Below, piece after piece: positions 1-5,898 of a stretch of 10,455 nucleotides of DNA. Both the position numbers and the translations under genes were made by a program. The stretch is from Planctomycetota bacterium (GTDB lineage Bacteria > Planctomycetota > MHYJ01 > JACQXL01), in contig JACQXL010000227.1 of NCBI GenBank assembly GCA_016208805.1, forward strand, positions 1-10,455. The letters run 5' to 3'. Positions within the stretch are counted from its first letter, which is position 1, and every line of letters starts with the position of its first letter. Below the pieces are notes generated by a model, which had not been told where the DNA came from, made no database searches, and saw only the letters and a program-made list of their open reading frames with translations.

Positions 1-192
1 GACGGCGCCGACAGCCGGGTCAGGCGCTGATGTTTGTGCCGGCGGACCGCTACTGCCGGTGTCCGGTTCTTCAACCGGCGCGGGAGTGCTGCTGCCGGTA
101 TCTTTATCTTTATCCTTATGGCACAGCCCGCCGTAGCCGGTGACCAGCAAAACGAGTAATAATATCAGAAAACCTAATCTGGACTGTTTCAT
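1..192 (-). CDS. Secreted or membrane-anchored protein, N-terminal part (runs off left edge)
   Basis: The first 64 residues are open to the window edge. They begin MKQSRLG, followed by a hydrophobic stretch at residues 7-20 (FLILLLVLLVTGY) and a cysteine at 24. Next come the charged run HKDKDKD and a low-complexity segment rich in Pro, Ser, Thr and Gly, with the short repeat DTGSS seen twice. This is a signal peptide or anchor followed by an extracytoplasmic linker. The residues before Cys24 (GGL) are not a proper lipobox, so lipoprotein status is uncertain. The start is well supported by AGGAGGTG at 198-205, five bases before the ATG. The ATG overlaps the stop of the upstream 70-residue ORF as ATGA, which suggests translational coupling. 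Both lie downstream of a sigma-54-type promoter. The function is not recognisable because the rest of the gene is missing. Confidence 0.75.
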   Translation of the reverse strand, partial: MKQSRLGFLILLLVLLVTGYGGLCHKDKDKDTGSSTPAPVEEPDTGSSGPPAQTSAPDPAVGAV

Positions 193-401
193 AATAACAC
201 CTCCTGTTTTGTATAGTTGACAAGACGGTCGGCGTGGAAGAAATAGAGTTCTTTGGCATGGGGCGGCGACCAGTAGAGCCATTCTTCGTTATCGGCCGAG
301 GTATGGTATTTGAGGAGCGGGTCGCCCCGGATGTTCAAGATATCCCTGGCGCTCAAAGAAAGGTGTAACCGAACCCTTGAGCCGTATTTTAACGTTTTCA
401 T
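189..401 (-). CDS. Small hypothetical protein, 70 residues
   Basis: This ORF encodes MKTLKYGSRVRL and so on, and is rich in aromatic residues in its second half (EEWLYWSPP, ELYFFHADR). It has no signal peptide or membrane segment and I do not recognise a family. Its stop overlaps the ATG of the next gene (ATGA), and the strong ribosome site of that gene lies inside its 3' end, as expected for a real two-gene operon. An in-frame GTG at 443 would add 14 residues (SVLSVKSVYLLID), but these come from the palindromic element upstream, so the ATG at 401 is preferred. Neither start has a clear Shine-Dalgarno sequence, which lowers confidence. It is the first ORF after the sigma-54-type promoter at 556-573. 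Confidence 0.45.
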   Translation of the reverse strand: MKTLKYGSRVRLHLSLSARDILNIRGDPLLKYHTSADNEEWLYWSPPHAKELYFFHADRLVNYTKQEVLL

Positions 402-413
402 ATCTATTAATAA

Positions 414-548
414 GTAAACGGATTTAACGGATAAAACTGACACGAAGTGTCATTCTGAGCGCAAGCGAAGAATCTCGAATTATTAGGATTAGACCCTTCG
501 CATTGCTCAGGGTGACCGCTACGGCGGTCATCCGTTCAATCCGCTTAC
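414..548. repeat. MITE-like palindromic element 1
   Basis: The ends form an imperfect 20-bp inverted repeat: GTAAACGGATTTAACGGATA at 414-433 against the complement of 529-548, 17 of 20 matching. Inside are TGACAC/GTGTCA (438-443 and 447-452, loop GAA), a core GTCATTCTGAG ... GAAGAATCTC starting at 449, and the perfect hairpin GACCGC-TACG-GCGGTC at 514-529. The core is shared with the element at 612-750. No protein is credible here. If the sigma-54 promoter at 556-573 is used, transcription starts near 546, so nearly the whole element becomes the structured 5' leader of the small ORF. Confidence 0.7.
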
Positions 549-555
549 TATATAC

Positions 556-573
556 ATGCAAATACCGTGCCAC
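556..573 (-). promoter_or_regulatory. Sigma-54 (RpoN) -24/-12 promoter
   Basis: Reading leftwards, TGGCACG (572-566), four bases, then TTGCA (561-557) match the sigma-54 consensus exactly. The invariant GG (571-570) and GC (559-558) are separated by the required 10 bases. Transcription would start near 546 and run into the small ORF (401) and the secreted protein gene (192). A sigma-54 activator is encoded just upstream on the same strand. Confidence 0.8.
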
Positions 574-611
574 ATTCAGGCCCAAAAGCGGGAAAAACTC
601 ATATTTAGATA

Positions 612-750
612 ATTCACGGTGTCCAATCCCGCCTCGGCGGGATGTCATTCTGAACGGAGCGAAGTGAAGAATCTCAAGTTTTATGCGGTTTTGAAGGGAT
701 GAGATTCTTCGGCTAACGCCTCAGAATGACACTTTTTGGACACCCTGAAT
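612..750. repeat. MITE-like palindromic element 2
   Basis: Outer arms ATTCACGGTGTCC (612-624) and GGACACCCTGAAT (738-750) pair at 12 of 13 positions. Nested inside are ATCCCGCC-TC-GGCGGGAT (626-643, perfect), GTCATTCTG/CAGAATGAC (644-652 and 722-730, perfect) and GAAGAATCTC/GAGATTCTTC (666-675 and 701-710, perfect). The inner core is shared with element 1 but the outer arms differ. The whole 139 bp could fold into one long hairpin. It has no coding capacity of its own and fits a non-autonomous palindromic element. It lies between the putative enhancer at 823-844 and the sigma-54 promoter at 556-573. Confidence 0.75.
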
Positions 751-822
751 ATCTTATAAATTAAGCGGTTATGAGATACGGTTCAAATAACGGCTTTGAG
801 GATGCGGGATGACTATGAGACA

Positions 823-844
823 AAATGTCGCAGGTGTGACATTT
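823..844. promoter_or_regulatory. 22-bp dyad, putative upstream activator site for the sigma-54 activator
   Basis: Arms AAATGTCGCA (823-832) and TGTGACATTT (835-844) pair at 9 of 10 positions around a central GG. Two 10-bp half sites with TGTC/GACA cores are typical of sites bound by dimers of Fis-type activators. The dyad starts 31 bases past the stop of the activator gene and is centred about 288 bases upstream of the predicted sigma-54 start near 546. It could instead be a weak hairpin at the activator's 3' end, but no T-run follows. Assigning it to this activator is inference. Confidence 0.5.
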
Positions 845-874
845 AAGGCACACTGGTCGGCCCGGACCGGGGCG

Positions 875-2857
875 TCAGGTGAAGTGTATTTTAAGATGTT
901 TTAAGCGCCGGTAAAATTGCCGCCGGGCATAACCTAACGACCGGGCGGTCAGGGCAATGTTGCCTTTATGTATGGTGAGCGACTCCGTAATGATTTTCCG
1001 TTCGTATTCGGCCAACAACTCTGTAGCCCGAAGCGGACCTTTTAGCGGCGGCGGGCCGGATGGAATATACCGGCGGATGGTTACGGAGAGCATATCACCG
1101 GTTACGGTCTTTACATCCGGATGCAGGGTGCAAAGACGTTTTATCTCGTTTTCCAGTTCCCGGACATTACCGGGCCAGTCATAGTTGACCAGGAGTTCAA
1201 TTGCGGATTGTCCCGCCGAGGCGGGACGAATTTCAGATTGTGCATATTTCTTGAGGAAGTGCCGGACTAACAGTGGAATATCCTCTTTTCTTTCGGATAA
1301 AACCGGCAGGTTAATCACTAAGGTATTGATGCGGTAATAGAGGTCCGGCCGGAAAGATTTTTGTCTGACCAGTTCGTCCAGTGACTGGTTGGTGGCCAGG
1401 ATAAAACGGACATCAACCGGCAGGGATTTTTCCGAGCCGACCGGCCAGACCAGTTTTTCTTCCAAGATACGCAGGAGTTTCTGTTGCATTGACAGAGACA
1501 TATTACCGACTTCGTCTATGAAGAGCGTGCCACCTGAAGCCAGTTCCAGATATCCTTTTTTGTTGGCCCGGGCGTCGGTAAATGCGCCTTTTGCATAACC
1601 GAAGAGTTCACTTTCTAAAAGCGTTTCCGGAACGGCGCCACAATTAATAATCAGATATGGTTTATTATTCCGGCGGCTGGTCTGGTGGATGGCCCGGGCA
1701 ATTAGTTCCTTGCCTGTGCCGGTGGCGCCCTGAATCAGGACCGGCAAGTCGCTGGGCGCAATCTTTTCTACGAGTTGAAAAATCTCGTGTATCGCCATAG
1801 ACTGCCCGACAATGACATCCTTATATGTAGATGTCTCGTAGCGGTGGTTGAGTCCATCCGTCAGGGCAGCCGGGGCAGATTTAATCGTGGTGGGCGGAGT
1901 CCGCCGGGCGAGTTGTAAGTCGGCATAGAGGCGCTCAAATTCCCGTTTTTTTTCATAGAACCAGAGAATCTCCAACGTTTTTATCATCGGTTTGATTTGG
2001 CGCTCTATTGCTTCTGCCTTAAGAGGCATATTCTTAAGCCGGTAGCACATACCTAAAAGCAGGGCTGACTCACAGGTCAGACTATTAAATTTTAGTCGGG
2101 TTGCCTCTTTGGAGAGCGCTTCTAAAATCCGGATGGACTCTTCTAATCTGTTCCGGAGGATACAAATTACGGCCAGGTGTATCTGGGCTTCTTCTATGGC
2201 GCCCGGTGCGGGATGATAGAGTTGACTGATTTTGATGCAGTTCTGAAATGCCTGATAGGCCTTGTCATATTCTTTCTGGGCGAGCAGATATTCTCCTTTG
2301 AGGTGGTTATAATCCAGGACGACAACCGCCATAGGAACTGACGGCACCAGCGGCGGTATTTCTTTTTCAACAATCTGCCCAACCCGGGCGAGTTCATTTT
2401 TATACAAATAACAATATGCCAGACCCATCAGATTAGTAATATACATTCGTTTGTTCATCGGCGGGATAGCATCGCCATATTTTTCATAATATTGCGCCAC
2501 CTTCTCAAAGCAGTTTAATGCCTGGGCAATATTTCGCGTCGCCAGAAATTGGCTGCCCATCTGGGACGAGATATTGGCAACATAGGCCGGCCCAAGATTG
2601 TTTTTAAGCGCAATTAAAGAAGCATCGTGGAGCACATCTAACGCACGGGAATATCTTGCGCATGCATAGTAGGCCAAACCTAATTTAGTATATAAGTGGT
2701 ATTTATCAAGCGCCGTGCCGGGCAGGCAGTGAAGTTTCTTGAGGGCGGTTTCGCCGTAACGTATTGCCAGGGCGTAGTCGTGCTTGGATAAGGCGGCATT
2801 GACTAAATCCAGATAATAGGATAATGCCTGTACGGGTATAAACGGCTGGCGTTTCAT
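875..2857 (-). CDS. Sigma-54-dependent transcriptional activator with TPR-like sensor domain
   Basis: This 660-residue bacterial enhancer-binding protein couples ATP hydrolysis to open-complex formation by RNA polymerase-sigma-54. Residues 1 to about 320 are helical repeats of TPR type (for example ALAIRYGETALKKL at 29-42 and EYDKAYQAFQNCIKI at 196-210). There is no receiver, GAF or PAS domain. The AAA+ domain spans about 345-600: Walker A GATGTGKE (377-384), sigma-54 contact loop GAFTDA (424-429; canonical GAFTGA), Walker B LFIDEVG (445-451), arginine-finger region FRPDLYYR (502-509) and WPGNVRELENEI (561-572). A Fis-type helix-turn-helix closes it (about 620-655). The ATG at 2857 is chosen because GAGAGGA precedes it and a strong hairpin lies just upstream. 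A TTG at 2920 would add 21 residues across that hairpin. The signal sensed is unknown; the TPR region suggests control by a protein or peptide partner. Confidence 0.9.
   Translation of the reverse strand: MKRQPFIPVQALSYYLDLVNAALSKHDYALAIRYGETALKKLHCLPGTALDKYHLYTKLGLAYYACARYSRALDVLHDASLIALKNNLGPAYVANISSQMGSQFLATRNIAQALNCFEKVAQYYEKYGDAIPPMNKRMYITNLMGLAYCYLYKNELARVGQIVEKEIPPLVPSVPMAVVVLDYNHLKGEYLLAQKEYDKAYQAFQNCIKISQLYHPAPGAIEEAQIHLAVICILRNRLEESIRILEALSKEATRLKFNSLTCESALLLGMCYRLKNMPLKAEAIERQIKPMIKTLEILWFYEKKREFERLYADLQLARRTPPTTIKSAPAALTDGLNHRYETSTYKDVIVGQSMAIHEIFQLVEKIAPSDLPVLIQGATGTGKELIARAIHQTSRRNNKPYLIINCGAVPETLLESELFGYAKGAFTDARANKKGYLELASGGTLFIDEVGNMSLSMQQKLLRILEEKLVWPVGSEKSLPVDVRFILATNQSLDELVRQKSFRPDLYYRINTLVINLPVLSERKEDIPLLVRHFLKKYAQSEIRPASAGQSAIELLVNYDWPGNVRELENEIKRLCTLHPDVKTVTGDMLSVTIRRYIPSGPPPLKGPLRATELLAEYERKIITESLTIHKGNIALTARSLGYARRQFYRRLKHLKIHFT
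1210..1227. repeat. Palindrome inside the activator gene, shared with element 2
   Basis: GTCCCGCC-GA-GGCGGGAC is a perfect 8-bp stem with a two-base loop. Its inner 16 bases are the reverse complement of the palindrome at 627-642 in the intergenic element. In the activator it encodes RPASAG (residues 544-549), in the variable linker before the final AAA+ helices, and the reading frame is kept. Confidence 0.5.
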
Positions 2858-2868
2858 ATCCTCTCTTA

Positions 2869-2899
2869 ACCCCGCTCTTTCTGGCGGAAAGAGCGGGGT
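2869..2899. repeat. Perfect 13-bp inverted repeat between TatD/radical SAM gene and activator gene
   Basis: Arms ACCCCGCTCTTTC (2869-2881) and GAAAGAGCGGGGT (2887-2899) are perfectly complementary around TGGCG. It lies in the gap between the radical SAM stop (2926) and the activator ATG (2857). No T-run follows on the left-reading strand, so it is a REP-like palindrome, mRNA stabiliser or attenuator rather than a textbook terminator. The CCCCGCT/AGCGGGG motif recurs in the hairpin at 4325-4344. Confidence 0.7.
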
Positions 2900-2925
2900 A
2901 CGCGGCGCATTGCTGGACAAATGGT

Positions 2926-3741
2926 TCAGCCCACCTCGTTGTAGATTCTCGCCCGGAAGTCAATCCCTAATTCTCTGGCAATGCCTTCGTATTTCTCGCC
3001 TGACACACCGGGCCGCAGAACCGTCGTAATCTGGACATACGGCAGGTCTTGTTTGGCATCTTTAATGAATTCTATGACCTTATCAAATGTAATCTCGCCG
3101 AATTGCGGACGGCAGGTCTTTTCGTAATCCTTCGGGTTGTCGGCATTGAGACTGACCGAAACCGTATCCACCAGTCCTTTTAACTCCGGGCAGATGTTGC
3201 GCTGGTGAATCAGGTTGCCGTGGCCGTTGGTAGTAAGACGGATATGAATATTATATTTCTTCTTGAGGTGGCCGGCCACCGCCTTGATTACATCCAGCCG
3301 CAGGGTCGGCTCGCCATAACCGCAAAAAACCACCTCTTTGTATCTGGTCGTTACATCGGCCGGGATTATCCGGATAATCTCCTCGGTCGTCGGCTCCTGC
3401 TTAAGTCGCAGGTTATGACCTTTAACATAATCAGTAAAGTGTGTTACGCAGAAAAAGCATTGCGAGGTGCAACGGTTGGTCACATTAAGATATAAAGAAC
3501 TCCGAATCGGGTAAGCAATCTCGCCGTTGGCAGGTAGTTCTTTCAGACCGAACAGGCGCAGCGCATTAAGGTTGGTGATTCTGGAGATATCTTCCTTGGA
3601 AAGCCCGTAGATTTTGGAAAATTCTTCCATGCAATATGACAGGAATGACGGCTCGTTCCGCTGTCCGCGTTTTGTCTGCGGCGCCAGAAACGGGCAATCA
3701 GTCTCAAGCAAAAGCGATTCCACCGCTATTTGTTTTAGCAC
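2926..3741 (-). CDS. TatD C-terminus fused to a radical SAM domain (3' part of a broken gene)
   Basis: The first 70 residues are the TatD C-terminus: ESLLLETDCPFLAP with metal-ligand Asp15, RGQRNEP (25-31), then a helix ending NALRLFGL. Residues 80-271 are a short radical SAM domain with the [4Fe-4S] cluster motif C91-x3-C95-x2-C98 (CTSQCFFC) and CGYGEPTL (140-147) for S-adenosylmethionine binding, ending in ARIYNEVG. This matches the known TatD-linked radical SAM family (TIGR04038), which occurs beside or fused to TatD; its substrate is unknown. The apparent GTG start at 3741 is not a true start: homologous sequence (ISVGGPVTYPNADGLRKV) continues upstream in this frame to about 3792, where it meets the TatD N-terminal frame. 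The radical SAM half is intact, but no convincing ribosome site for separate translation was seen. It is followed by the sigma-54 activator on the same strand. Confidence 0.8.
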   Translation of the reverse strand: MLKQIAVESLLLETDCPFLAPQTKRGQRNEPSFLSYCMEEFSKIYGLSKEDISRITNLNALRLFGLKELPANGEIAYPIRSSLYLNVTNRCTSQCFFCVTHFTDYVKGHNLRLKQEPTTEEIIRIIPADVTTRYKEVVFCGYGEPTLRLDVIKAVAGHLKKKYNIHIRLTTNGHGNLIHQRNICPELKGLVDTVSVSLNADNPKDYEKTCRPQFGEITFDKVIEFIKDAKQDLPYVQITTVLRPGVSGEKYEGIARELGIDFRARIYNEVG

Positions 3742-3746
3742 TTTCC

Positions 3747-4184
3747 TCAGGCCATCCGCATTGGGATAGGTGACAGGACCGCCGACCGAAATCCTTCCCT
3801 GGCGTGCAGGATAAACGGCTTGCCTGACTCCTTTGCCAGGTTAAGATGCCTGACAAATAATTCTTTCTGTGCCTCTATCGGACTGTAATCCTTATGCATA
3901 TCAAGCCCGGTCTCGCCTATCGCCACGACTTTATCGTCCTTGACCAATGTCTTGAATTCCTCCCATTCCTCTTCGGTAACCTTGTGCGCGTTATGCGGAT
4001 GAATTCCGATAGCCGCATATATCTGGGCGTAGCGGTGGGCCAGCGCGATGGCCTTGCGGGATGATTCCAGATCGGTGCCAACCGTGATGATATATTCAAT
4101 CCCGCTCTCGTTGGCGCGGTTGAGCACATCGGGCAGGTCGTCCTTAAACTCAGGAAAATCAAGATGGGCGTGAGTGTCTATCAT
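3747..4184 (-). CDS. tatD: TatD-family metal-dependent deoxyribonuclease, N-terminal fragment (frameshifted)
   Basis: TatD proteins are TIM-barrel metal-dependent DNases of the amidohydrolase superfamily. This reading frame starts at an ATG at 4184 with MIDTHAHLD (ligands His5 and His7), followed by GIHPHNA (60-66), GETGLD (Glu91) and FILHARE (His127). After residue 130 the sequence stops resembling TatD and ends at 145 after GFRSAVLSPIPMRMA, a frameshifted tail. TatD proteins are about 255-265 residues. Here the stretch of roughly 40-45 residues with the HCFSG histidine ligand is missing, and the rest of the barrel resumes in another frame at about 3792. The original product would have been one TatD-radical SAM fusion. 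As it stands the nuclease should be inactive, unless the deletion is an assembly error. It starts 24 bases after the tRNA-Ala and is probably co-transcribed with it. Confidence 0.8.
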   Translation of the reverse strand: MIDTHAHLDFPEFKDDLPDVLNRANESGIEYIITVGTDLESSRKAIALAHRYAQIYAAIGIHPHNAHKVTEEEWEEFKTLVKDDKVVAIGETGLDMHKDYSPIEAQKELFVRHLNLAKESGKPFILHAREGFRSAVLSPIPMRMA

Positions 4185-4208
4185 TATTCTCGGTTATCGG
4201 TTGATTAA

Positions 4209-4284
4209 TGGTGGAGGTGAGGGGAGTTGAACCCCTGACCTTGTGAATGCCATTCACACGCTCTACCAATTGAGCTACACCCCC
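4209..4284 (-). tRNA. tRNA-Ala, anticodon GGC
   Basis: A full 76-nt cloverleaf ends with an encoded CCA. The acceptor strands GGGGGTG and CACCTCC pair over 7 bp, including the G3-U70 wobble pair that identifies alanine tRNA. D-arm TAGCTCAATTGGTAGAGC, anticodon stem TGTGA/TCACA with loop ATGGCAT (anticodon GGC, reads GCC), and T-arm AGGGGTTCAACTCCCCT are all visible. It lies directly upstream of the tatD fragment on the same strand. Confidence 0.95.
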
Positions 4285-4287
4285 ATT

Positions 4288-4353
4288 AGAGTTTGTTAGA
4301 GCGTAGCGAGTTACAAACTCTTATGCCCCGCTGAATAGCGGGGCGCTACACTC
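4288..4353. repeat. Nested palindromic element in the leader of tRNA-Ala
   Basis: Three interleaved inverted repeats are visible: AGAGTTTGT/ACAAACTCT (4288-4296 and 4313-4321, perfect), GAGCGTAGCG/CGCTACACTC (4299-4308 and 4344-4353, one mismatch) and GCCCCGCT-GAAT-AGCGGGGC (4325-4344, perfect). The last shares CCCCGCT/AGCGGGG with the hairpin at 2869-2899. No T-run follows on either strand, so a REP-like repeat is more likely than a terminator. Confidence 0.55.
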
Positions 4354-4368
4354 TTCCTGCATAGTATG

Positions 4369-4397
4369 ACTTTAAACTATTCTTTATTTATTGTCAA
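4369..4397 (-). promoter_or_regulatory. Sigma-70-type promoter for tRNA-Ala and the tatD fragment
   Basis: Reading leftwards there is a perfect -35 TTGACA (4397-4392), a 17-base spacer and TAAAGT (4374-4369; 4 of 6 matches to TATAAT). The predicted start is near 4362, about 80 bases before the tRNA. It is divergent to the MFS gene. Supported by consensus match only. Confidence 0.45.
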
Positions 4398-4461
4398 ACT
4401 TTTTAGATATGTTATTAATCAATCCTTATACCTTGGTCGGAAAAAGGAGTTATCATATATT

Positions 4462-5898
4462 ATGGCCCGAGACCTCACTGCCCCGGAAAGACGGGCCGGC
4501 TTGAATTTAGCCATCTGGGAAGGTGTCTTTGCTACGATTCACGGCGCCCTGGCCGGTGGCCTTTTTGTATTCCGCTATGTGGAATATGCCGGCGGCACTT
4601 ATATTCATTTTGCCCTTCTGGGCGCCATTCCACCACTTGCGGCCCTGACCCAATTATTATCTGCATACTGGCTCCAATTCCTGTCATCGCGTAAATCATT
4701 CACCTTCATCACGGCTGGTATCGCCCGCTTGTCATGGATTCCGATTATATTATTACCGTTCCTGTTTATTAAAAGCACCATCCTGACTGTCTTTTTTATA
4801 ATTTATGCGGTTGCATTATTAATTGGCTCAATGGCCGGCAACGCCTGGACATCCTGGATGTCCGACTTAGTACCTTCGTCATTACAGGGCCGGTTCTTCA
4901 GCCGGAGAAATCTAGTTGCTACCTTTGCTGTATATATTGGATTAGCCGGCGGTATCTTCCTGGATAAAAGCCAATCCATCAGTAAGTTTATCAACCGTTT
5001 CATCCCGCCTACTCCGAGCCTGTCAAACGATGAACGTCTTCAATTCATCGCCCTAGGACTGTTATTTATGGTCAGTCTTTTCGGTGCGGTAATGTCGCAG
5101 ATATATTTATGGCGCCAGCCGGAGCCAACTTTTACCAGACCTGATAGATCCCGCAAAATAAAGTCCATATTCCAATATATCAAAGTCACATTAGCCGATA
5201 AGAACTTCAGGTATTTCATCATCTTGATATGCATCTGGAATATCGTTAACAGTATATCGGGACCATTCTGGATGCCCTACCGGATGAAATATCTTCAGAT
5301 GAGCAATACCGCTATAGGCATCTGCGATTATGCGCTCGGCCCGACTACCGCCATACTGGCACTCTTGGTCTGGGGTAAAATCATAGACCGATTCGGCAAT
5401 AAACCGGTTATGATATTCACCATATTTGTGGGCAGTTTCCACCCGTTATATTATATCGTCTCCACGCCCGATTTTACCGCCCTGATATATCTGGATGCGA
5501 TTTCCAGCGGTCTGATGTGGTCCGGTGTCGGCGTCGCACTCTTTAAATATATGCTGGCCTCGGCGCCGGCTGAATCCAAAGAAATGTATTTTGCTGTCTT
5601 TACGGTCATAACCGGACTGGTTTACGTTCCGCTCTTATTATTCGCCGGCTGGTTTGCCGATGCCTTTCCCGATGTGCATTTAGGAGAATTAAATCTTATC
5701 CAAATAGTATTCTTGCTGGTCTCTACTGGCCGGTTCATATTCCTGATACCGCTCAGCCGGATATCAGAACCGACCAGTAAACCCATAGAAATTATGCTCC
5801 CGAATCTCGTAGCCCAGGTCAGGGAAACATTTGATTTGACCAAACTACTGCCTTTTCTTGCTTCCAAAGATAATAATGATAAACTGGAACCCAAATGA
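4462..5898 (+). CDS. Major facilitator superfamily (MFS) transporter
   Basis: This 478-residue inner-membrane protein has about 12 hydrophobic helices in two halves, for example 50-70, 82-105, 107-126, 150-167, 194-214, 250-268 and 290-306. A loop motif GKIIDRFGNKP (305-315) fits the MFS loop 8-9 signature (GxxxDRxG). A second motif, NAWTSWMSDLVP (127-138) followed by GRFFSRRN, precedes a helix and recurs, to my knowledge, in an uncharacterised MFS subgroup. The substrate cannot be assigned. The ATG at 4462 is preferred over the upstream ATG at 4366: AAGGAG precedes it (spacing 12, rather long), and the extra 32 residues from the upstream start do not look conserved in kind. The stop overlaps the start of the metallo-beta-lactamase gene by four bases (ATGA), so the two are translationally coupled. 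Confidence 0.85.
   Translation: MARDLTAPERRAGLNLAIWEGVFATIHGALAGGLFVFRYVEYAGGTYIHFALLGAIPPLAALTQLLSAYWLQFLSSRKSFTFITAGIARLSWIPIILLPFLFIKSTILTVFFIIYAVALLIGSMAGNAWTSWMSDLVPSSLQGRFFSRRNLVATFAVYIGLAGGIFLDKSQSISKFINRFIPPTPSLSNDERLQFIALGLLFMVSLFGAVMSQIYLWRQPEPTFTRPDRSRKIKSIFQYIKVTLADKNFRYFIILICIWNIVNSISGPFWMPYRMKYLQMSNTAIGICDYALGPTTAILALLVWGKIIDRFGNKPVMIFTIFVGSFHPLYYIVSTPDFTALIYLDAISSGLMWSGVGVALFKYMLASAPAESKEMYFAVFTVITGLVYVPLLLFAGWFADAFPDVHLGELNLIQIVFLLVSTGRFIFLIPLSRISEPTSKPIEIMLPNLVAQVRETFDLTKLLPFLASKDNNDKLEPK

Noticed and set aside
424..648. Leftward 74-residue ORF
   Set aside because: It is translated repeat DNA (the GTCATTCTGAG/GAAGAATCTC cores) and crosses both palindromic elements and the sigma-54 promoter. 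It has no ribosome site.
2869..2899. Intrinsic terminator between the radical SAM and activator genes
   Set aside because: The stem is strong but no T-run follows on the transcribed strand, so it is kept only as a palindrome.
2858..2920. TTG at 2920 as the activator start
   Set aside because: It would place a perfect 13-bp hairpin inside the coding region and has a rarer start codon. The ATG at 2857 has GAGAGGA upstream and begins the helical repeat domain.
3205..3495. Rightward 96-residue ORF
   Set aside because: It is antisense to the radical SAM domain with its CxxxCxxC and GEP motifs.
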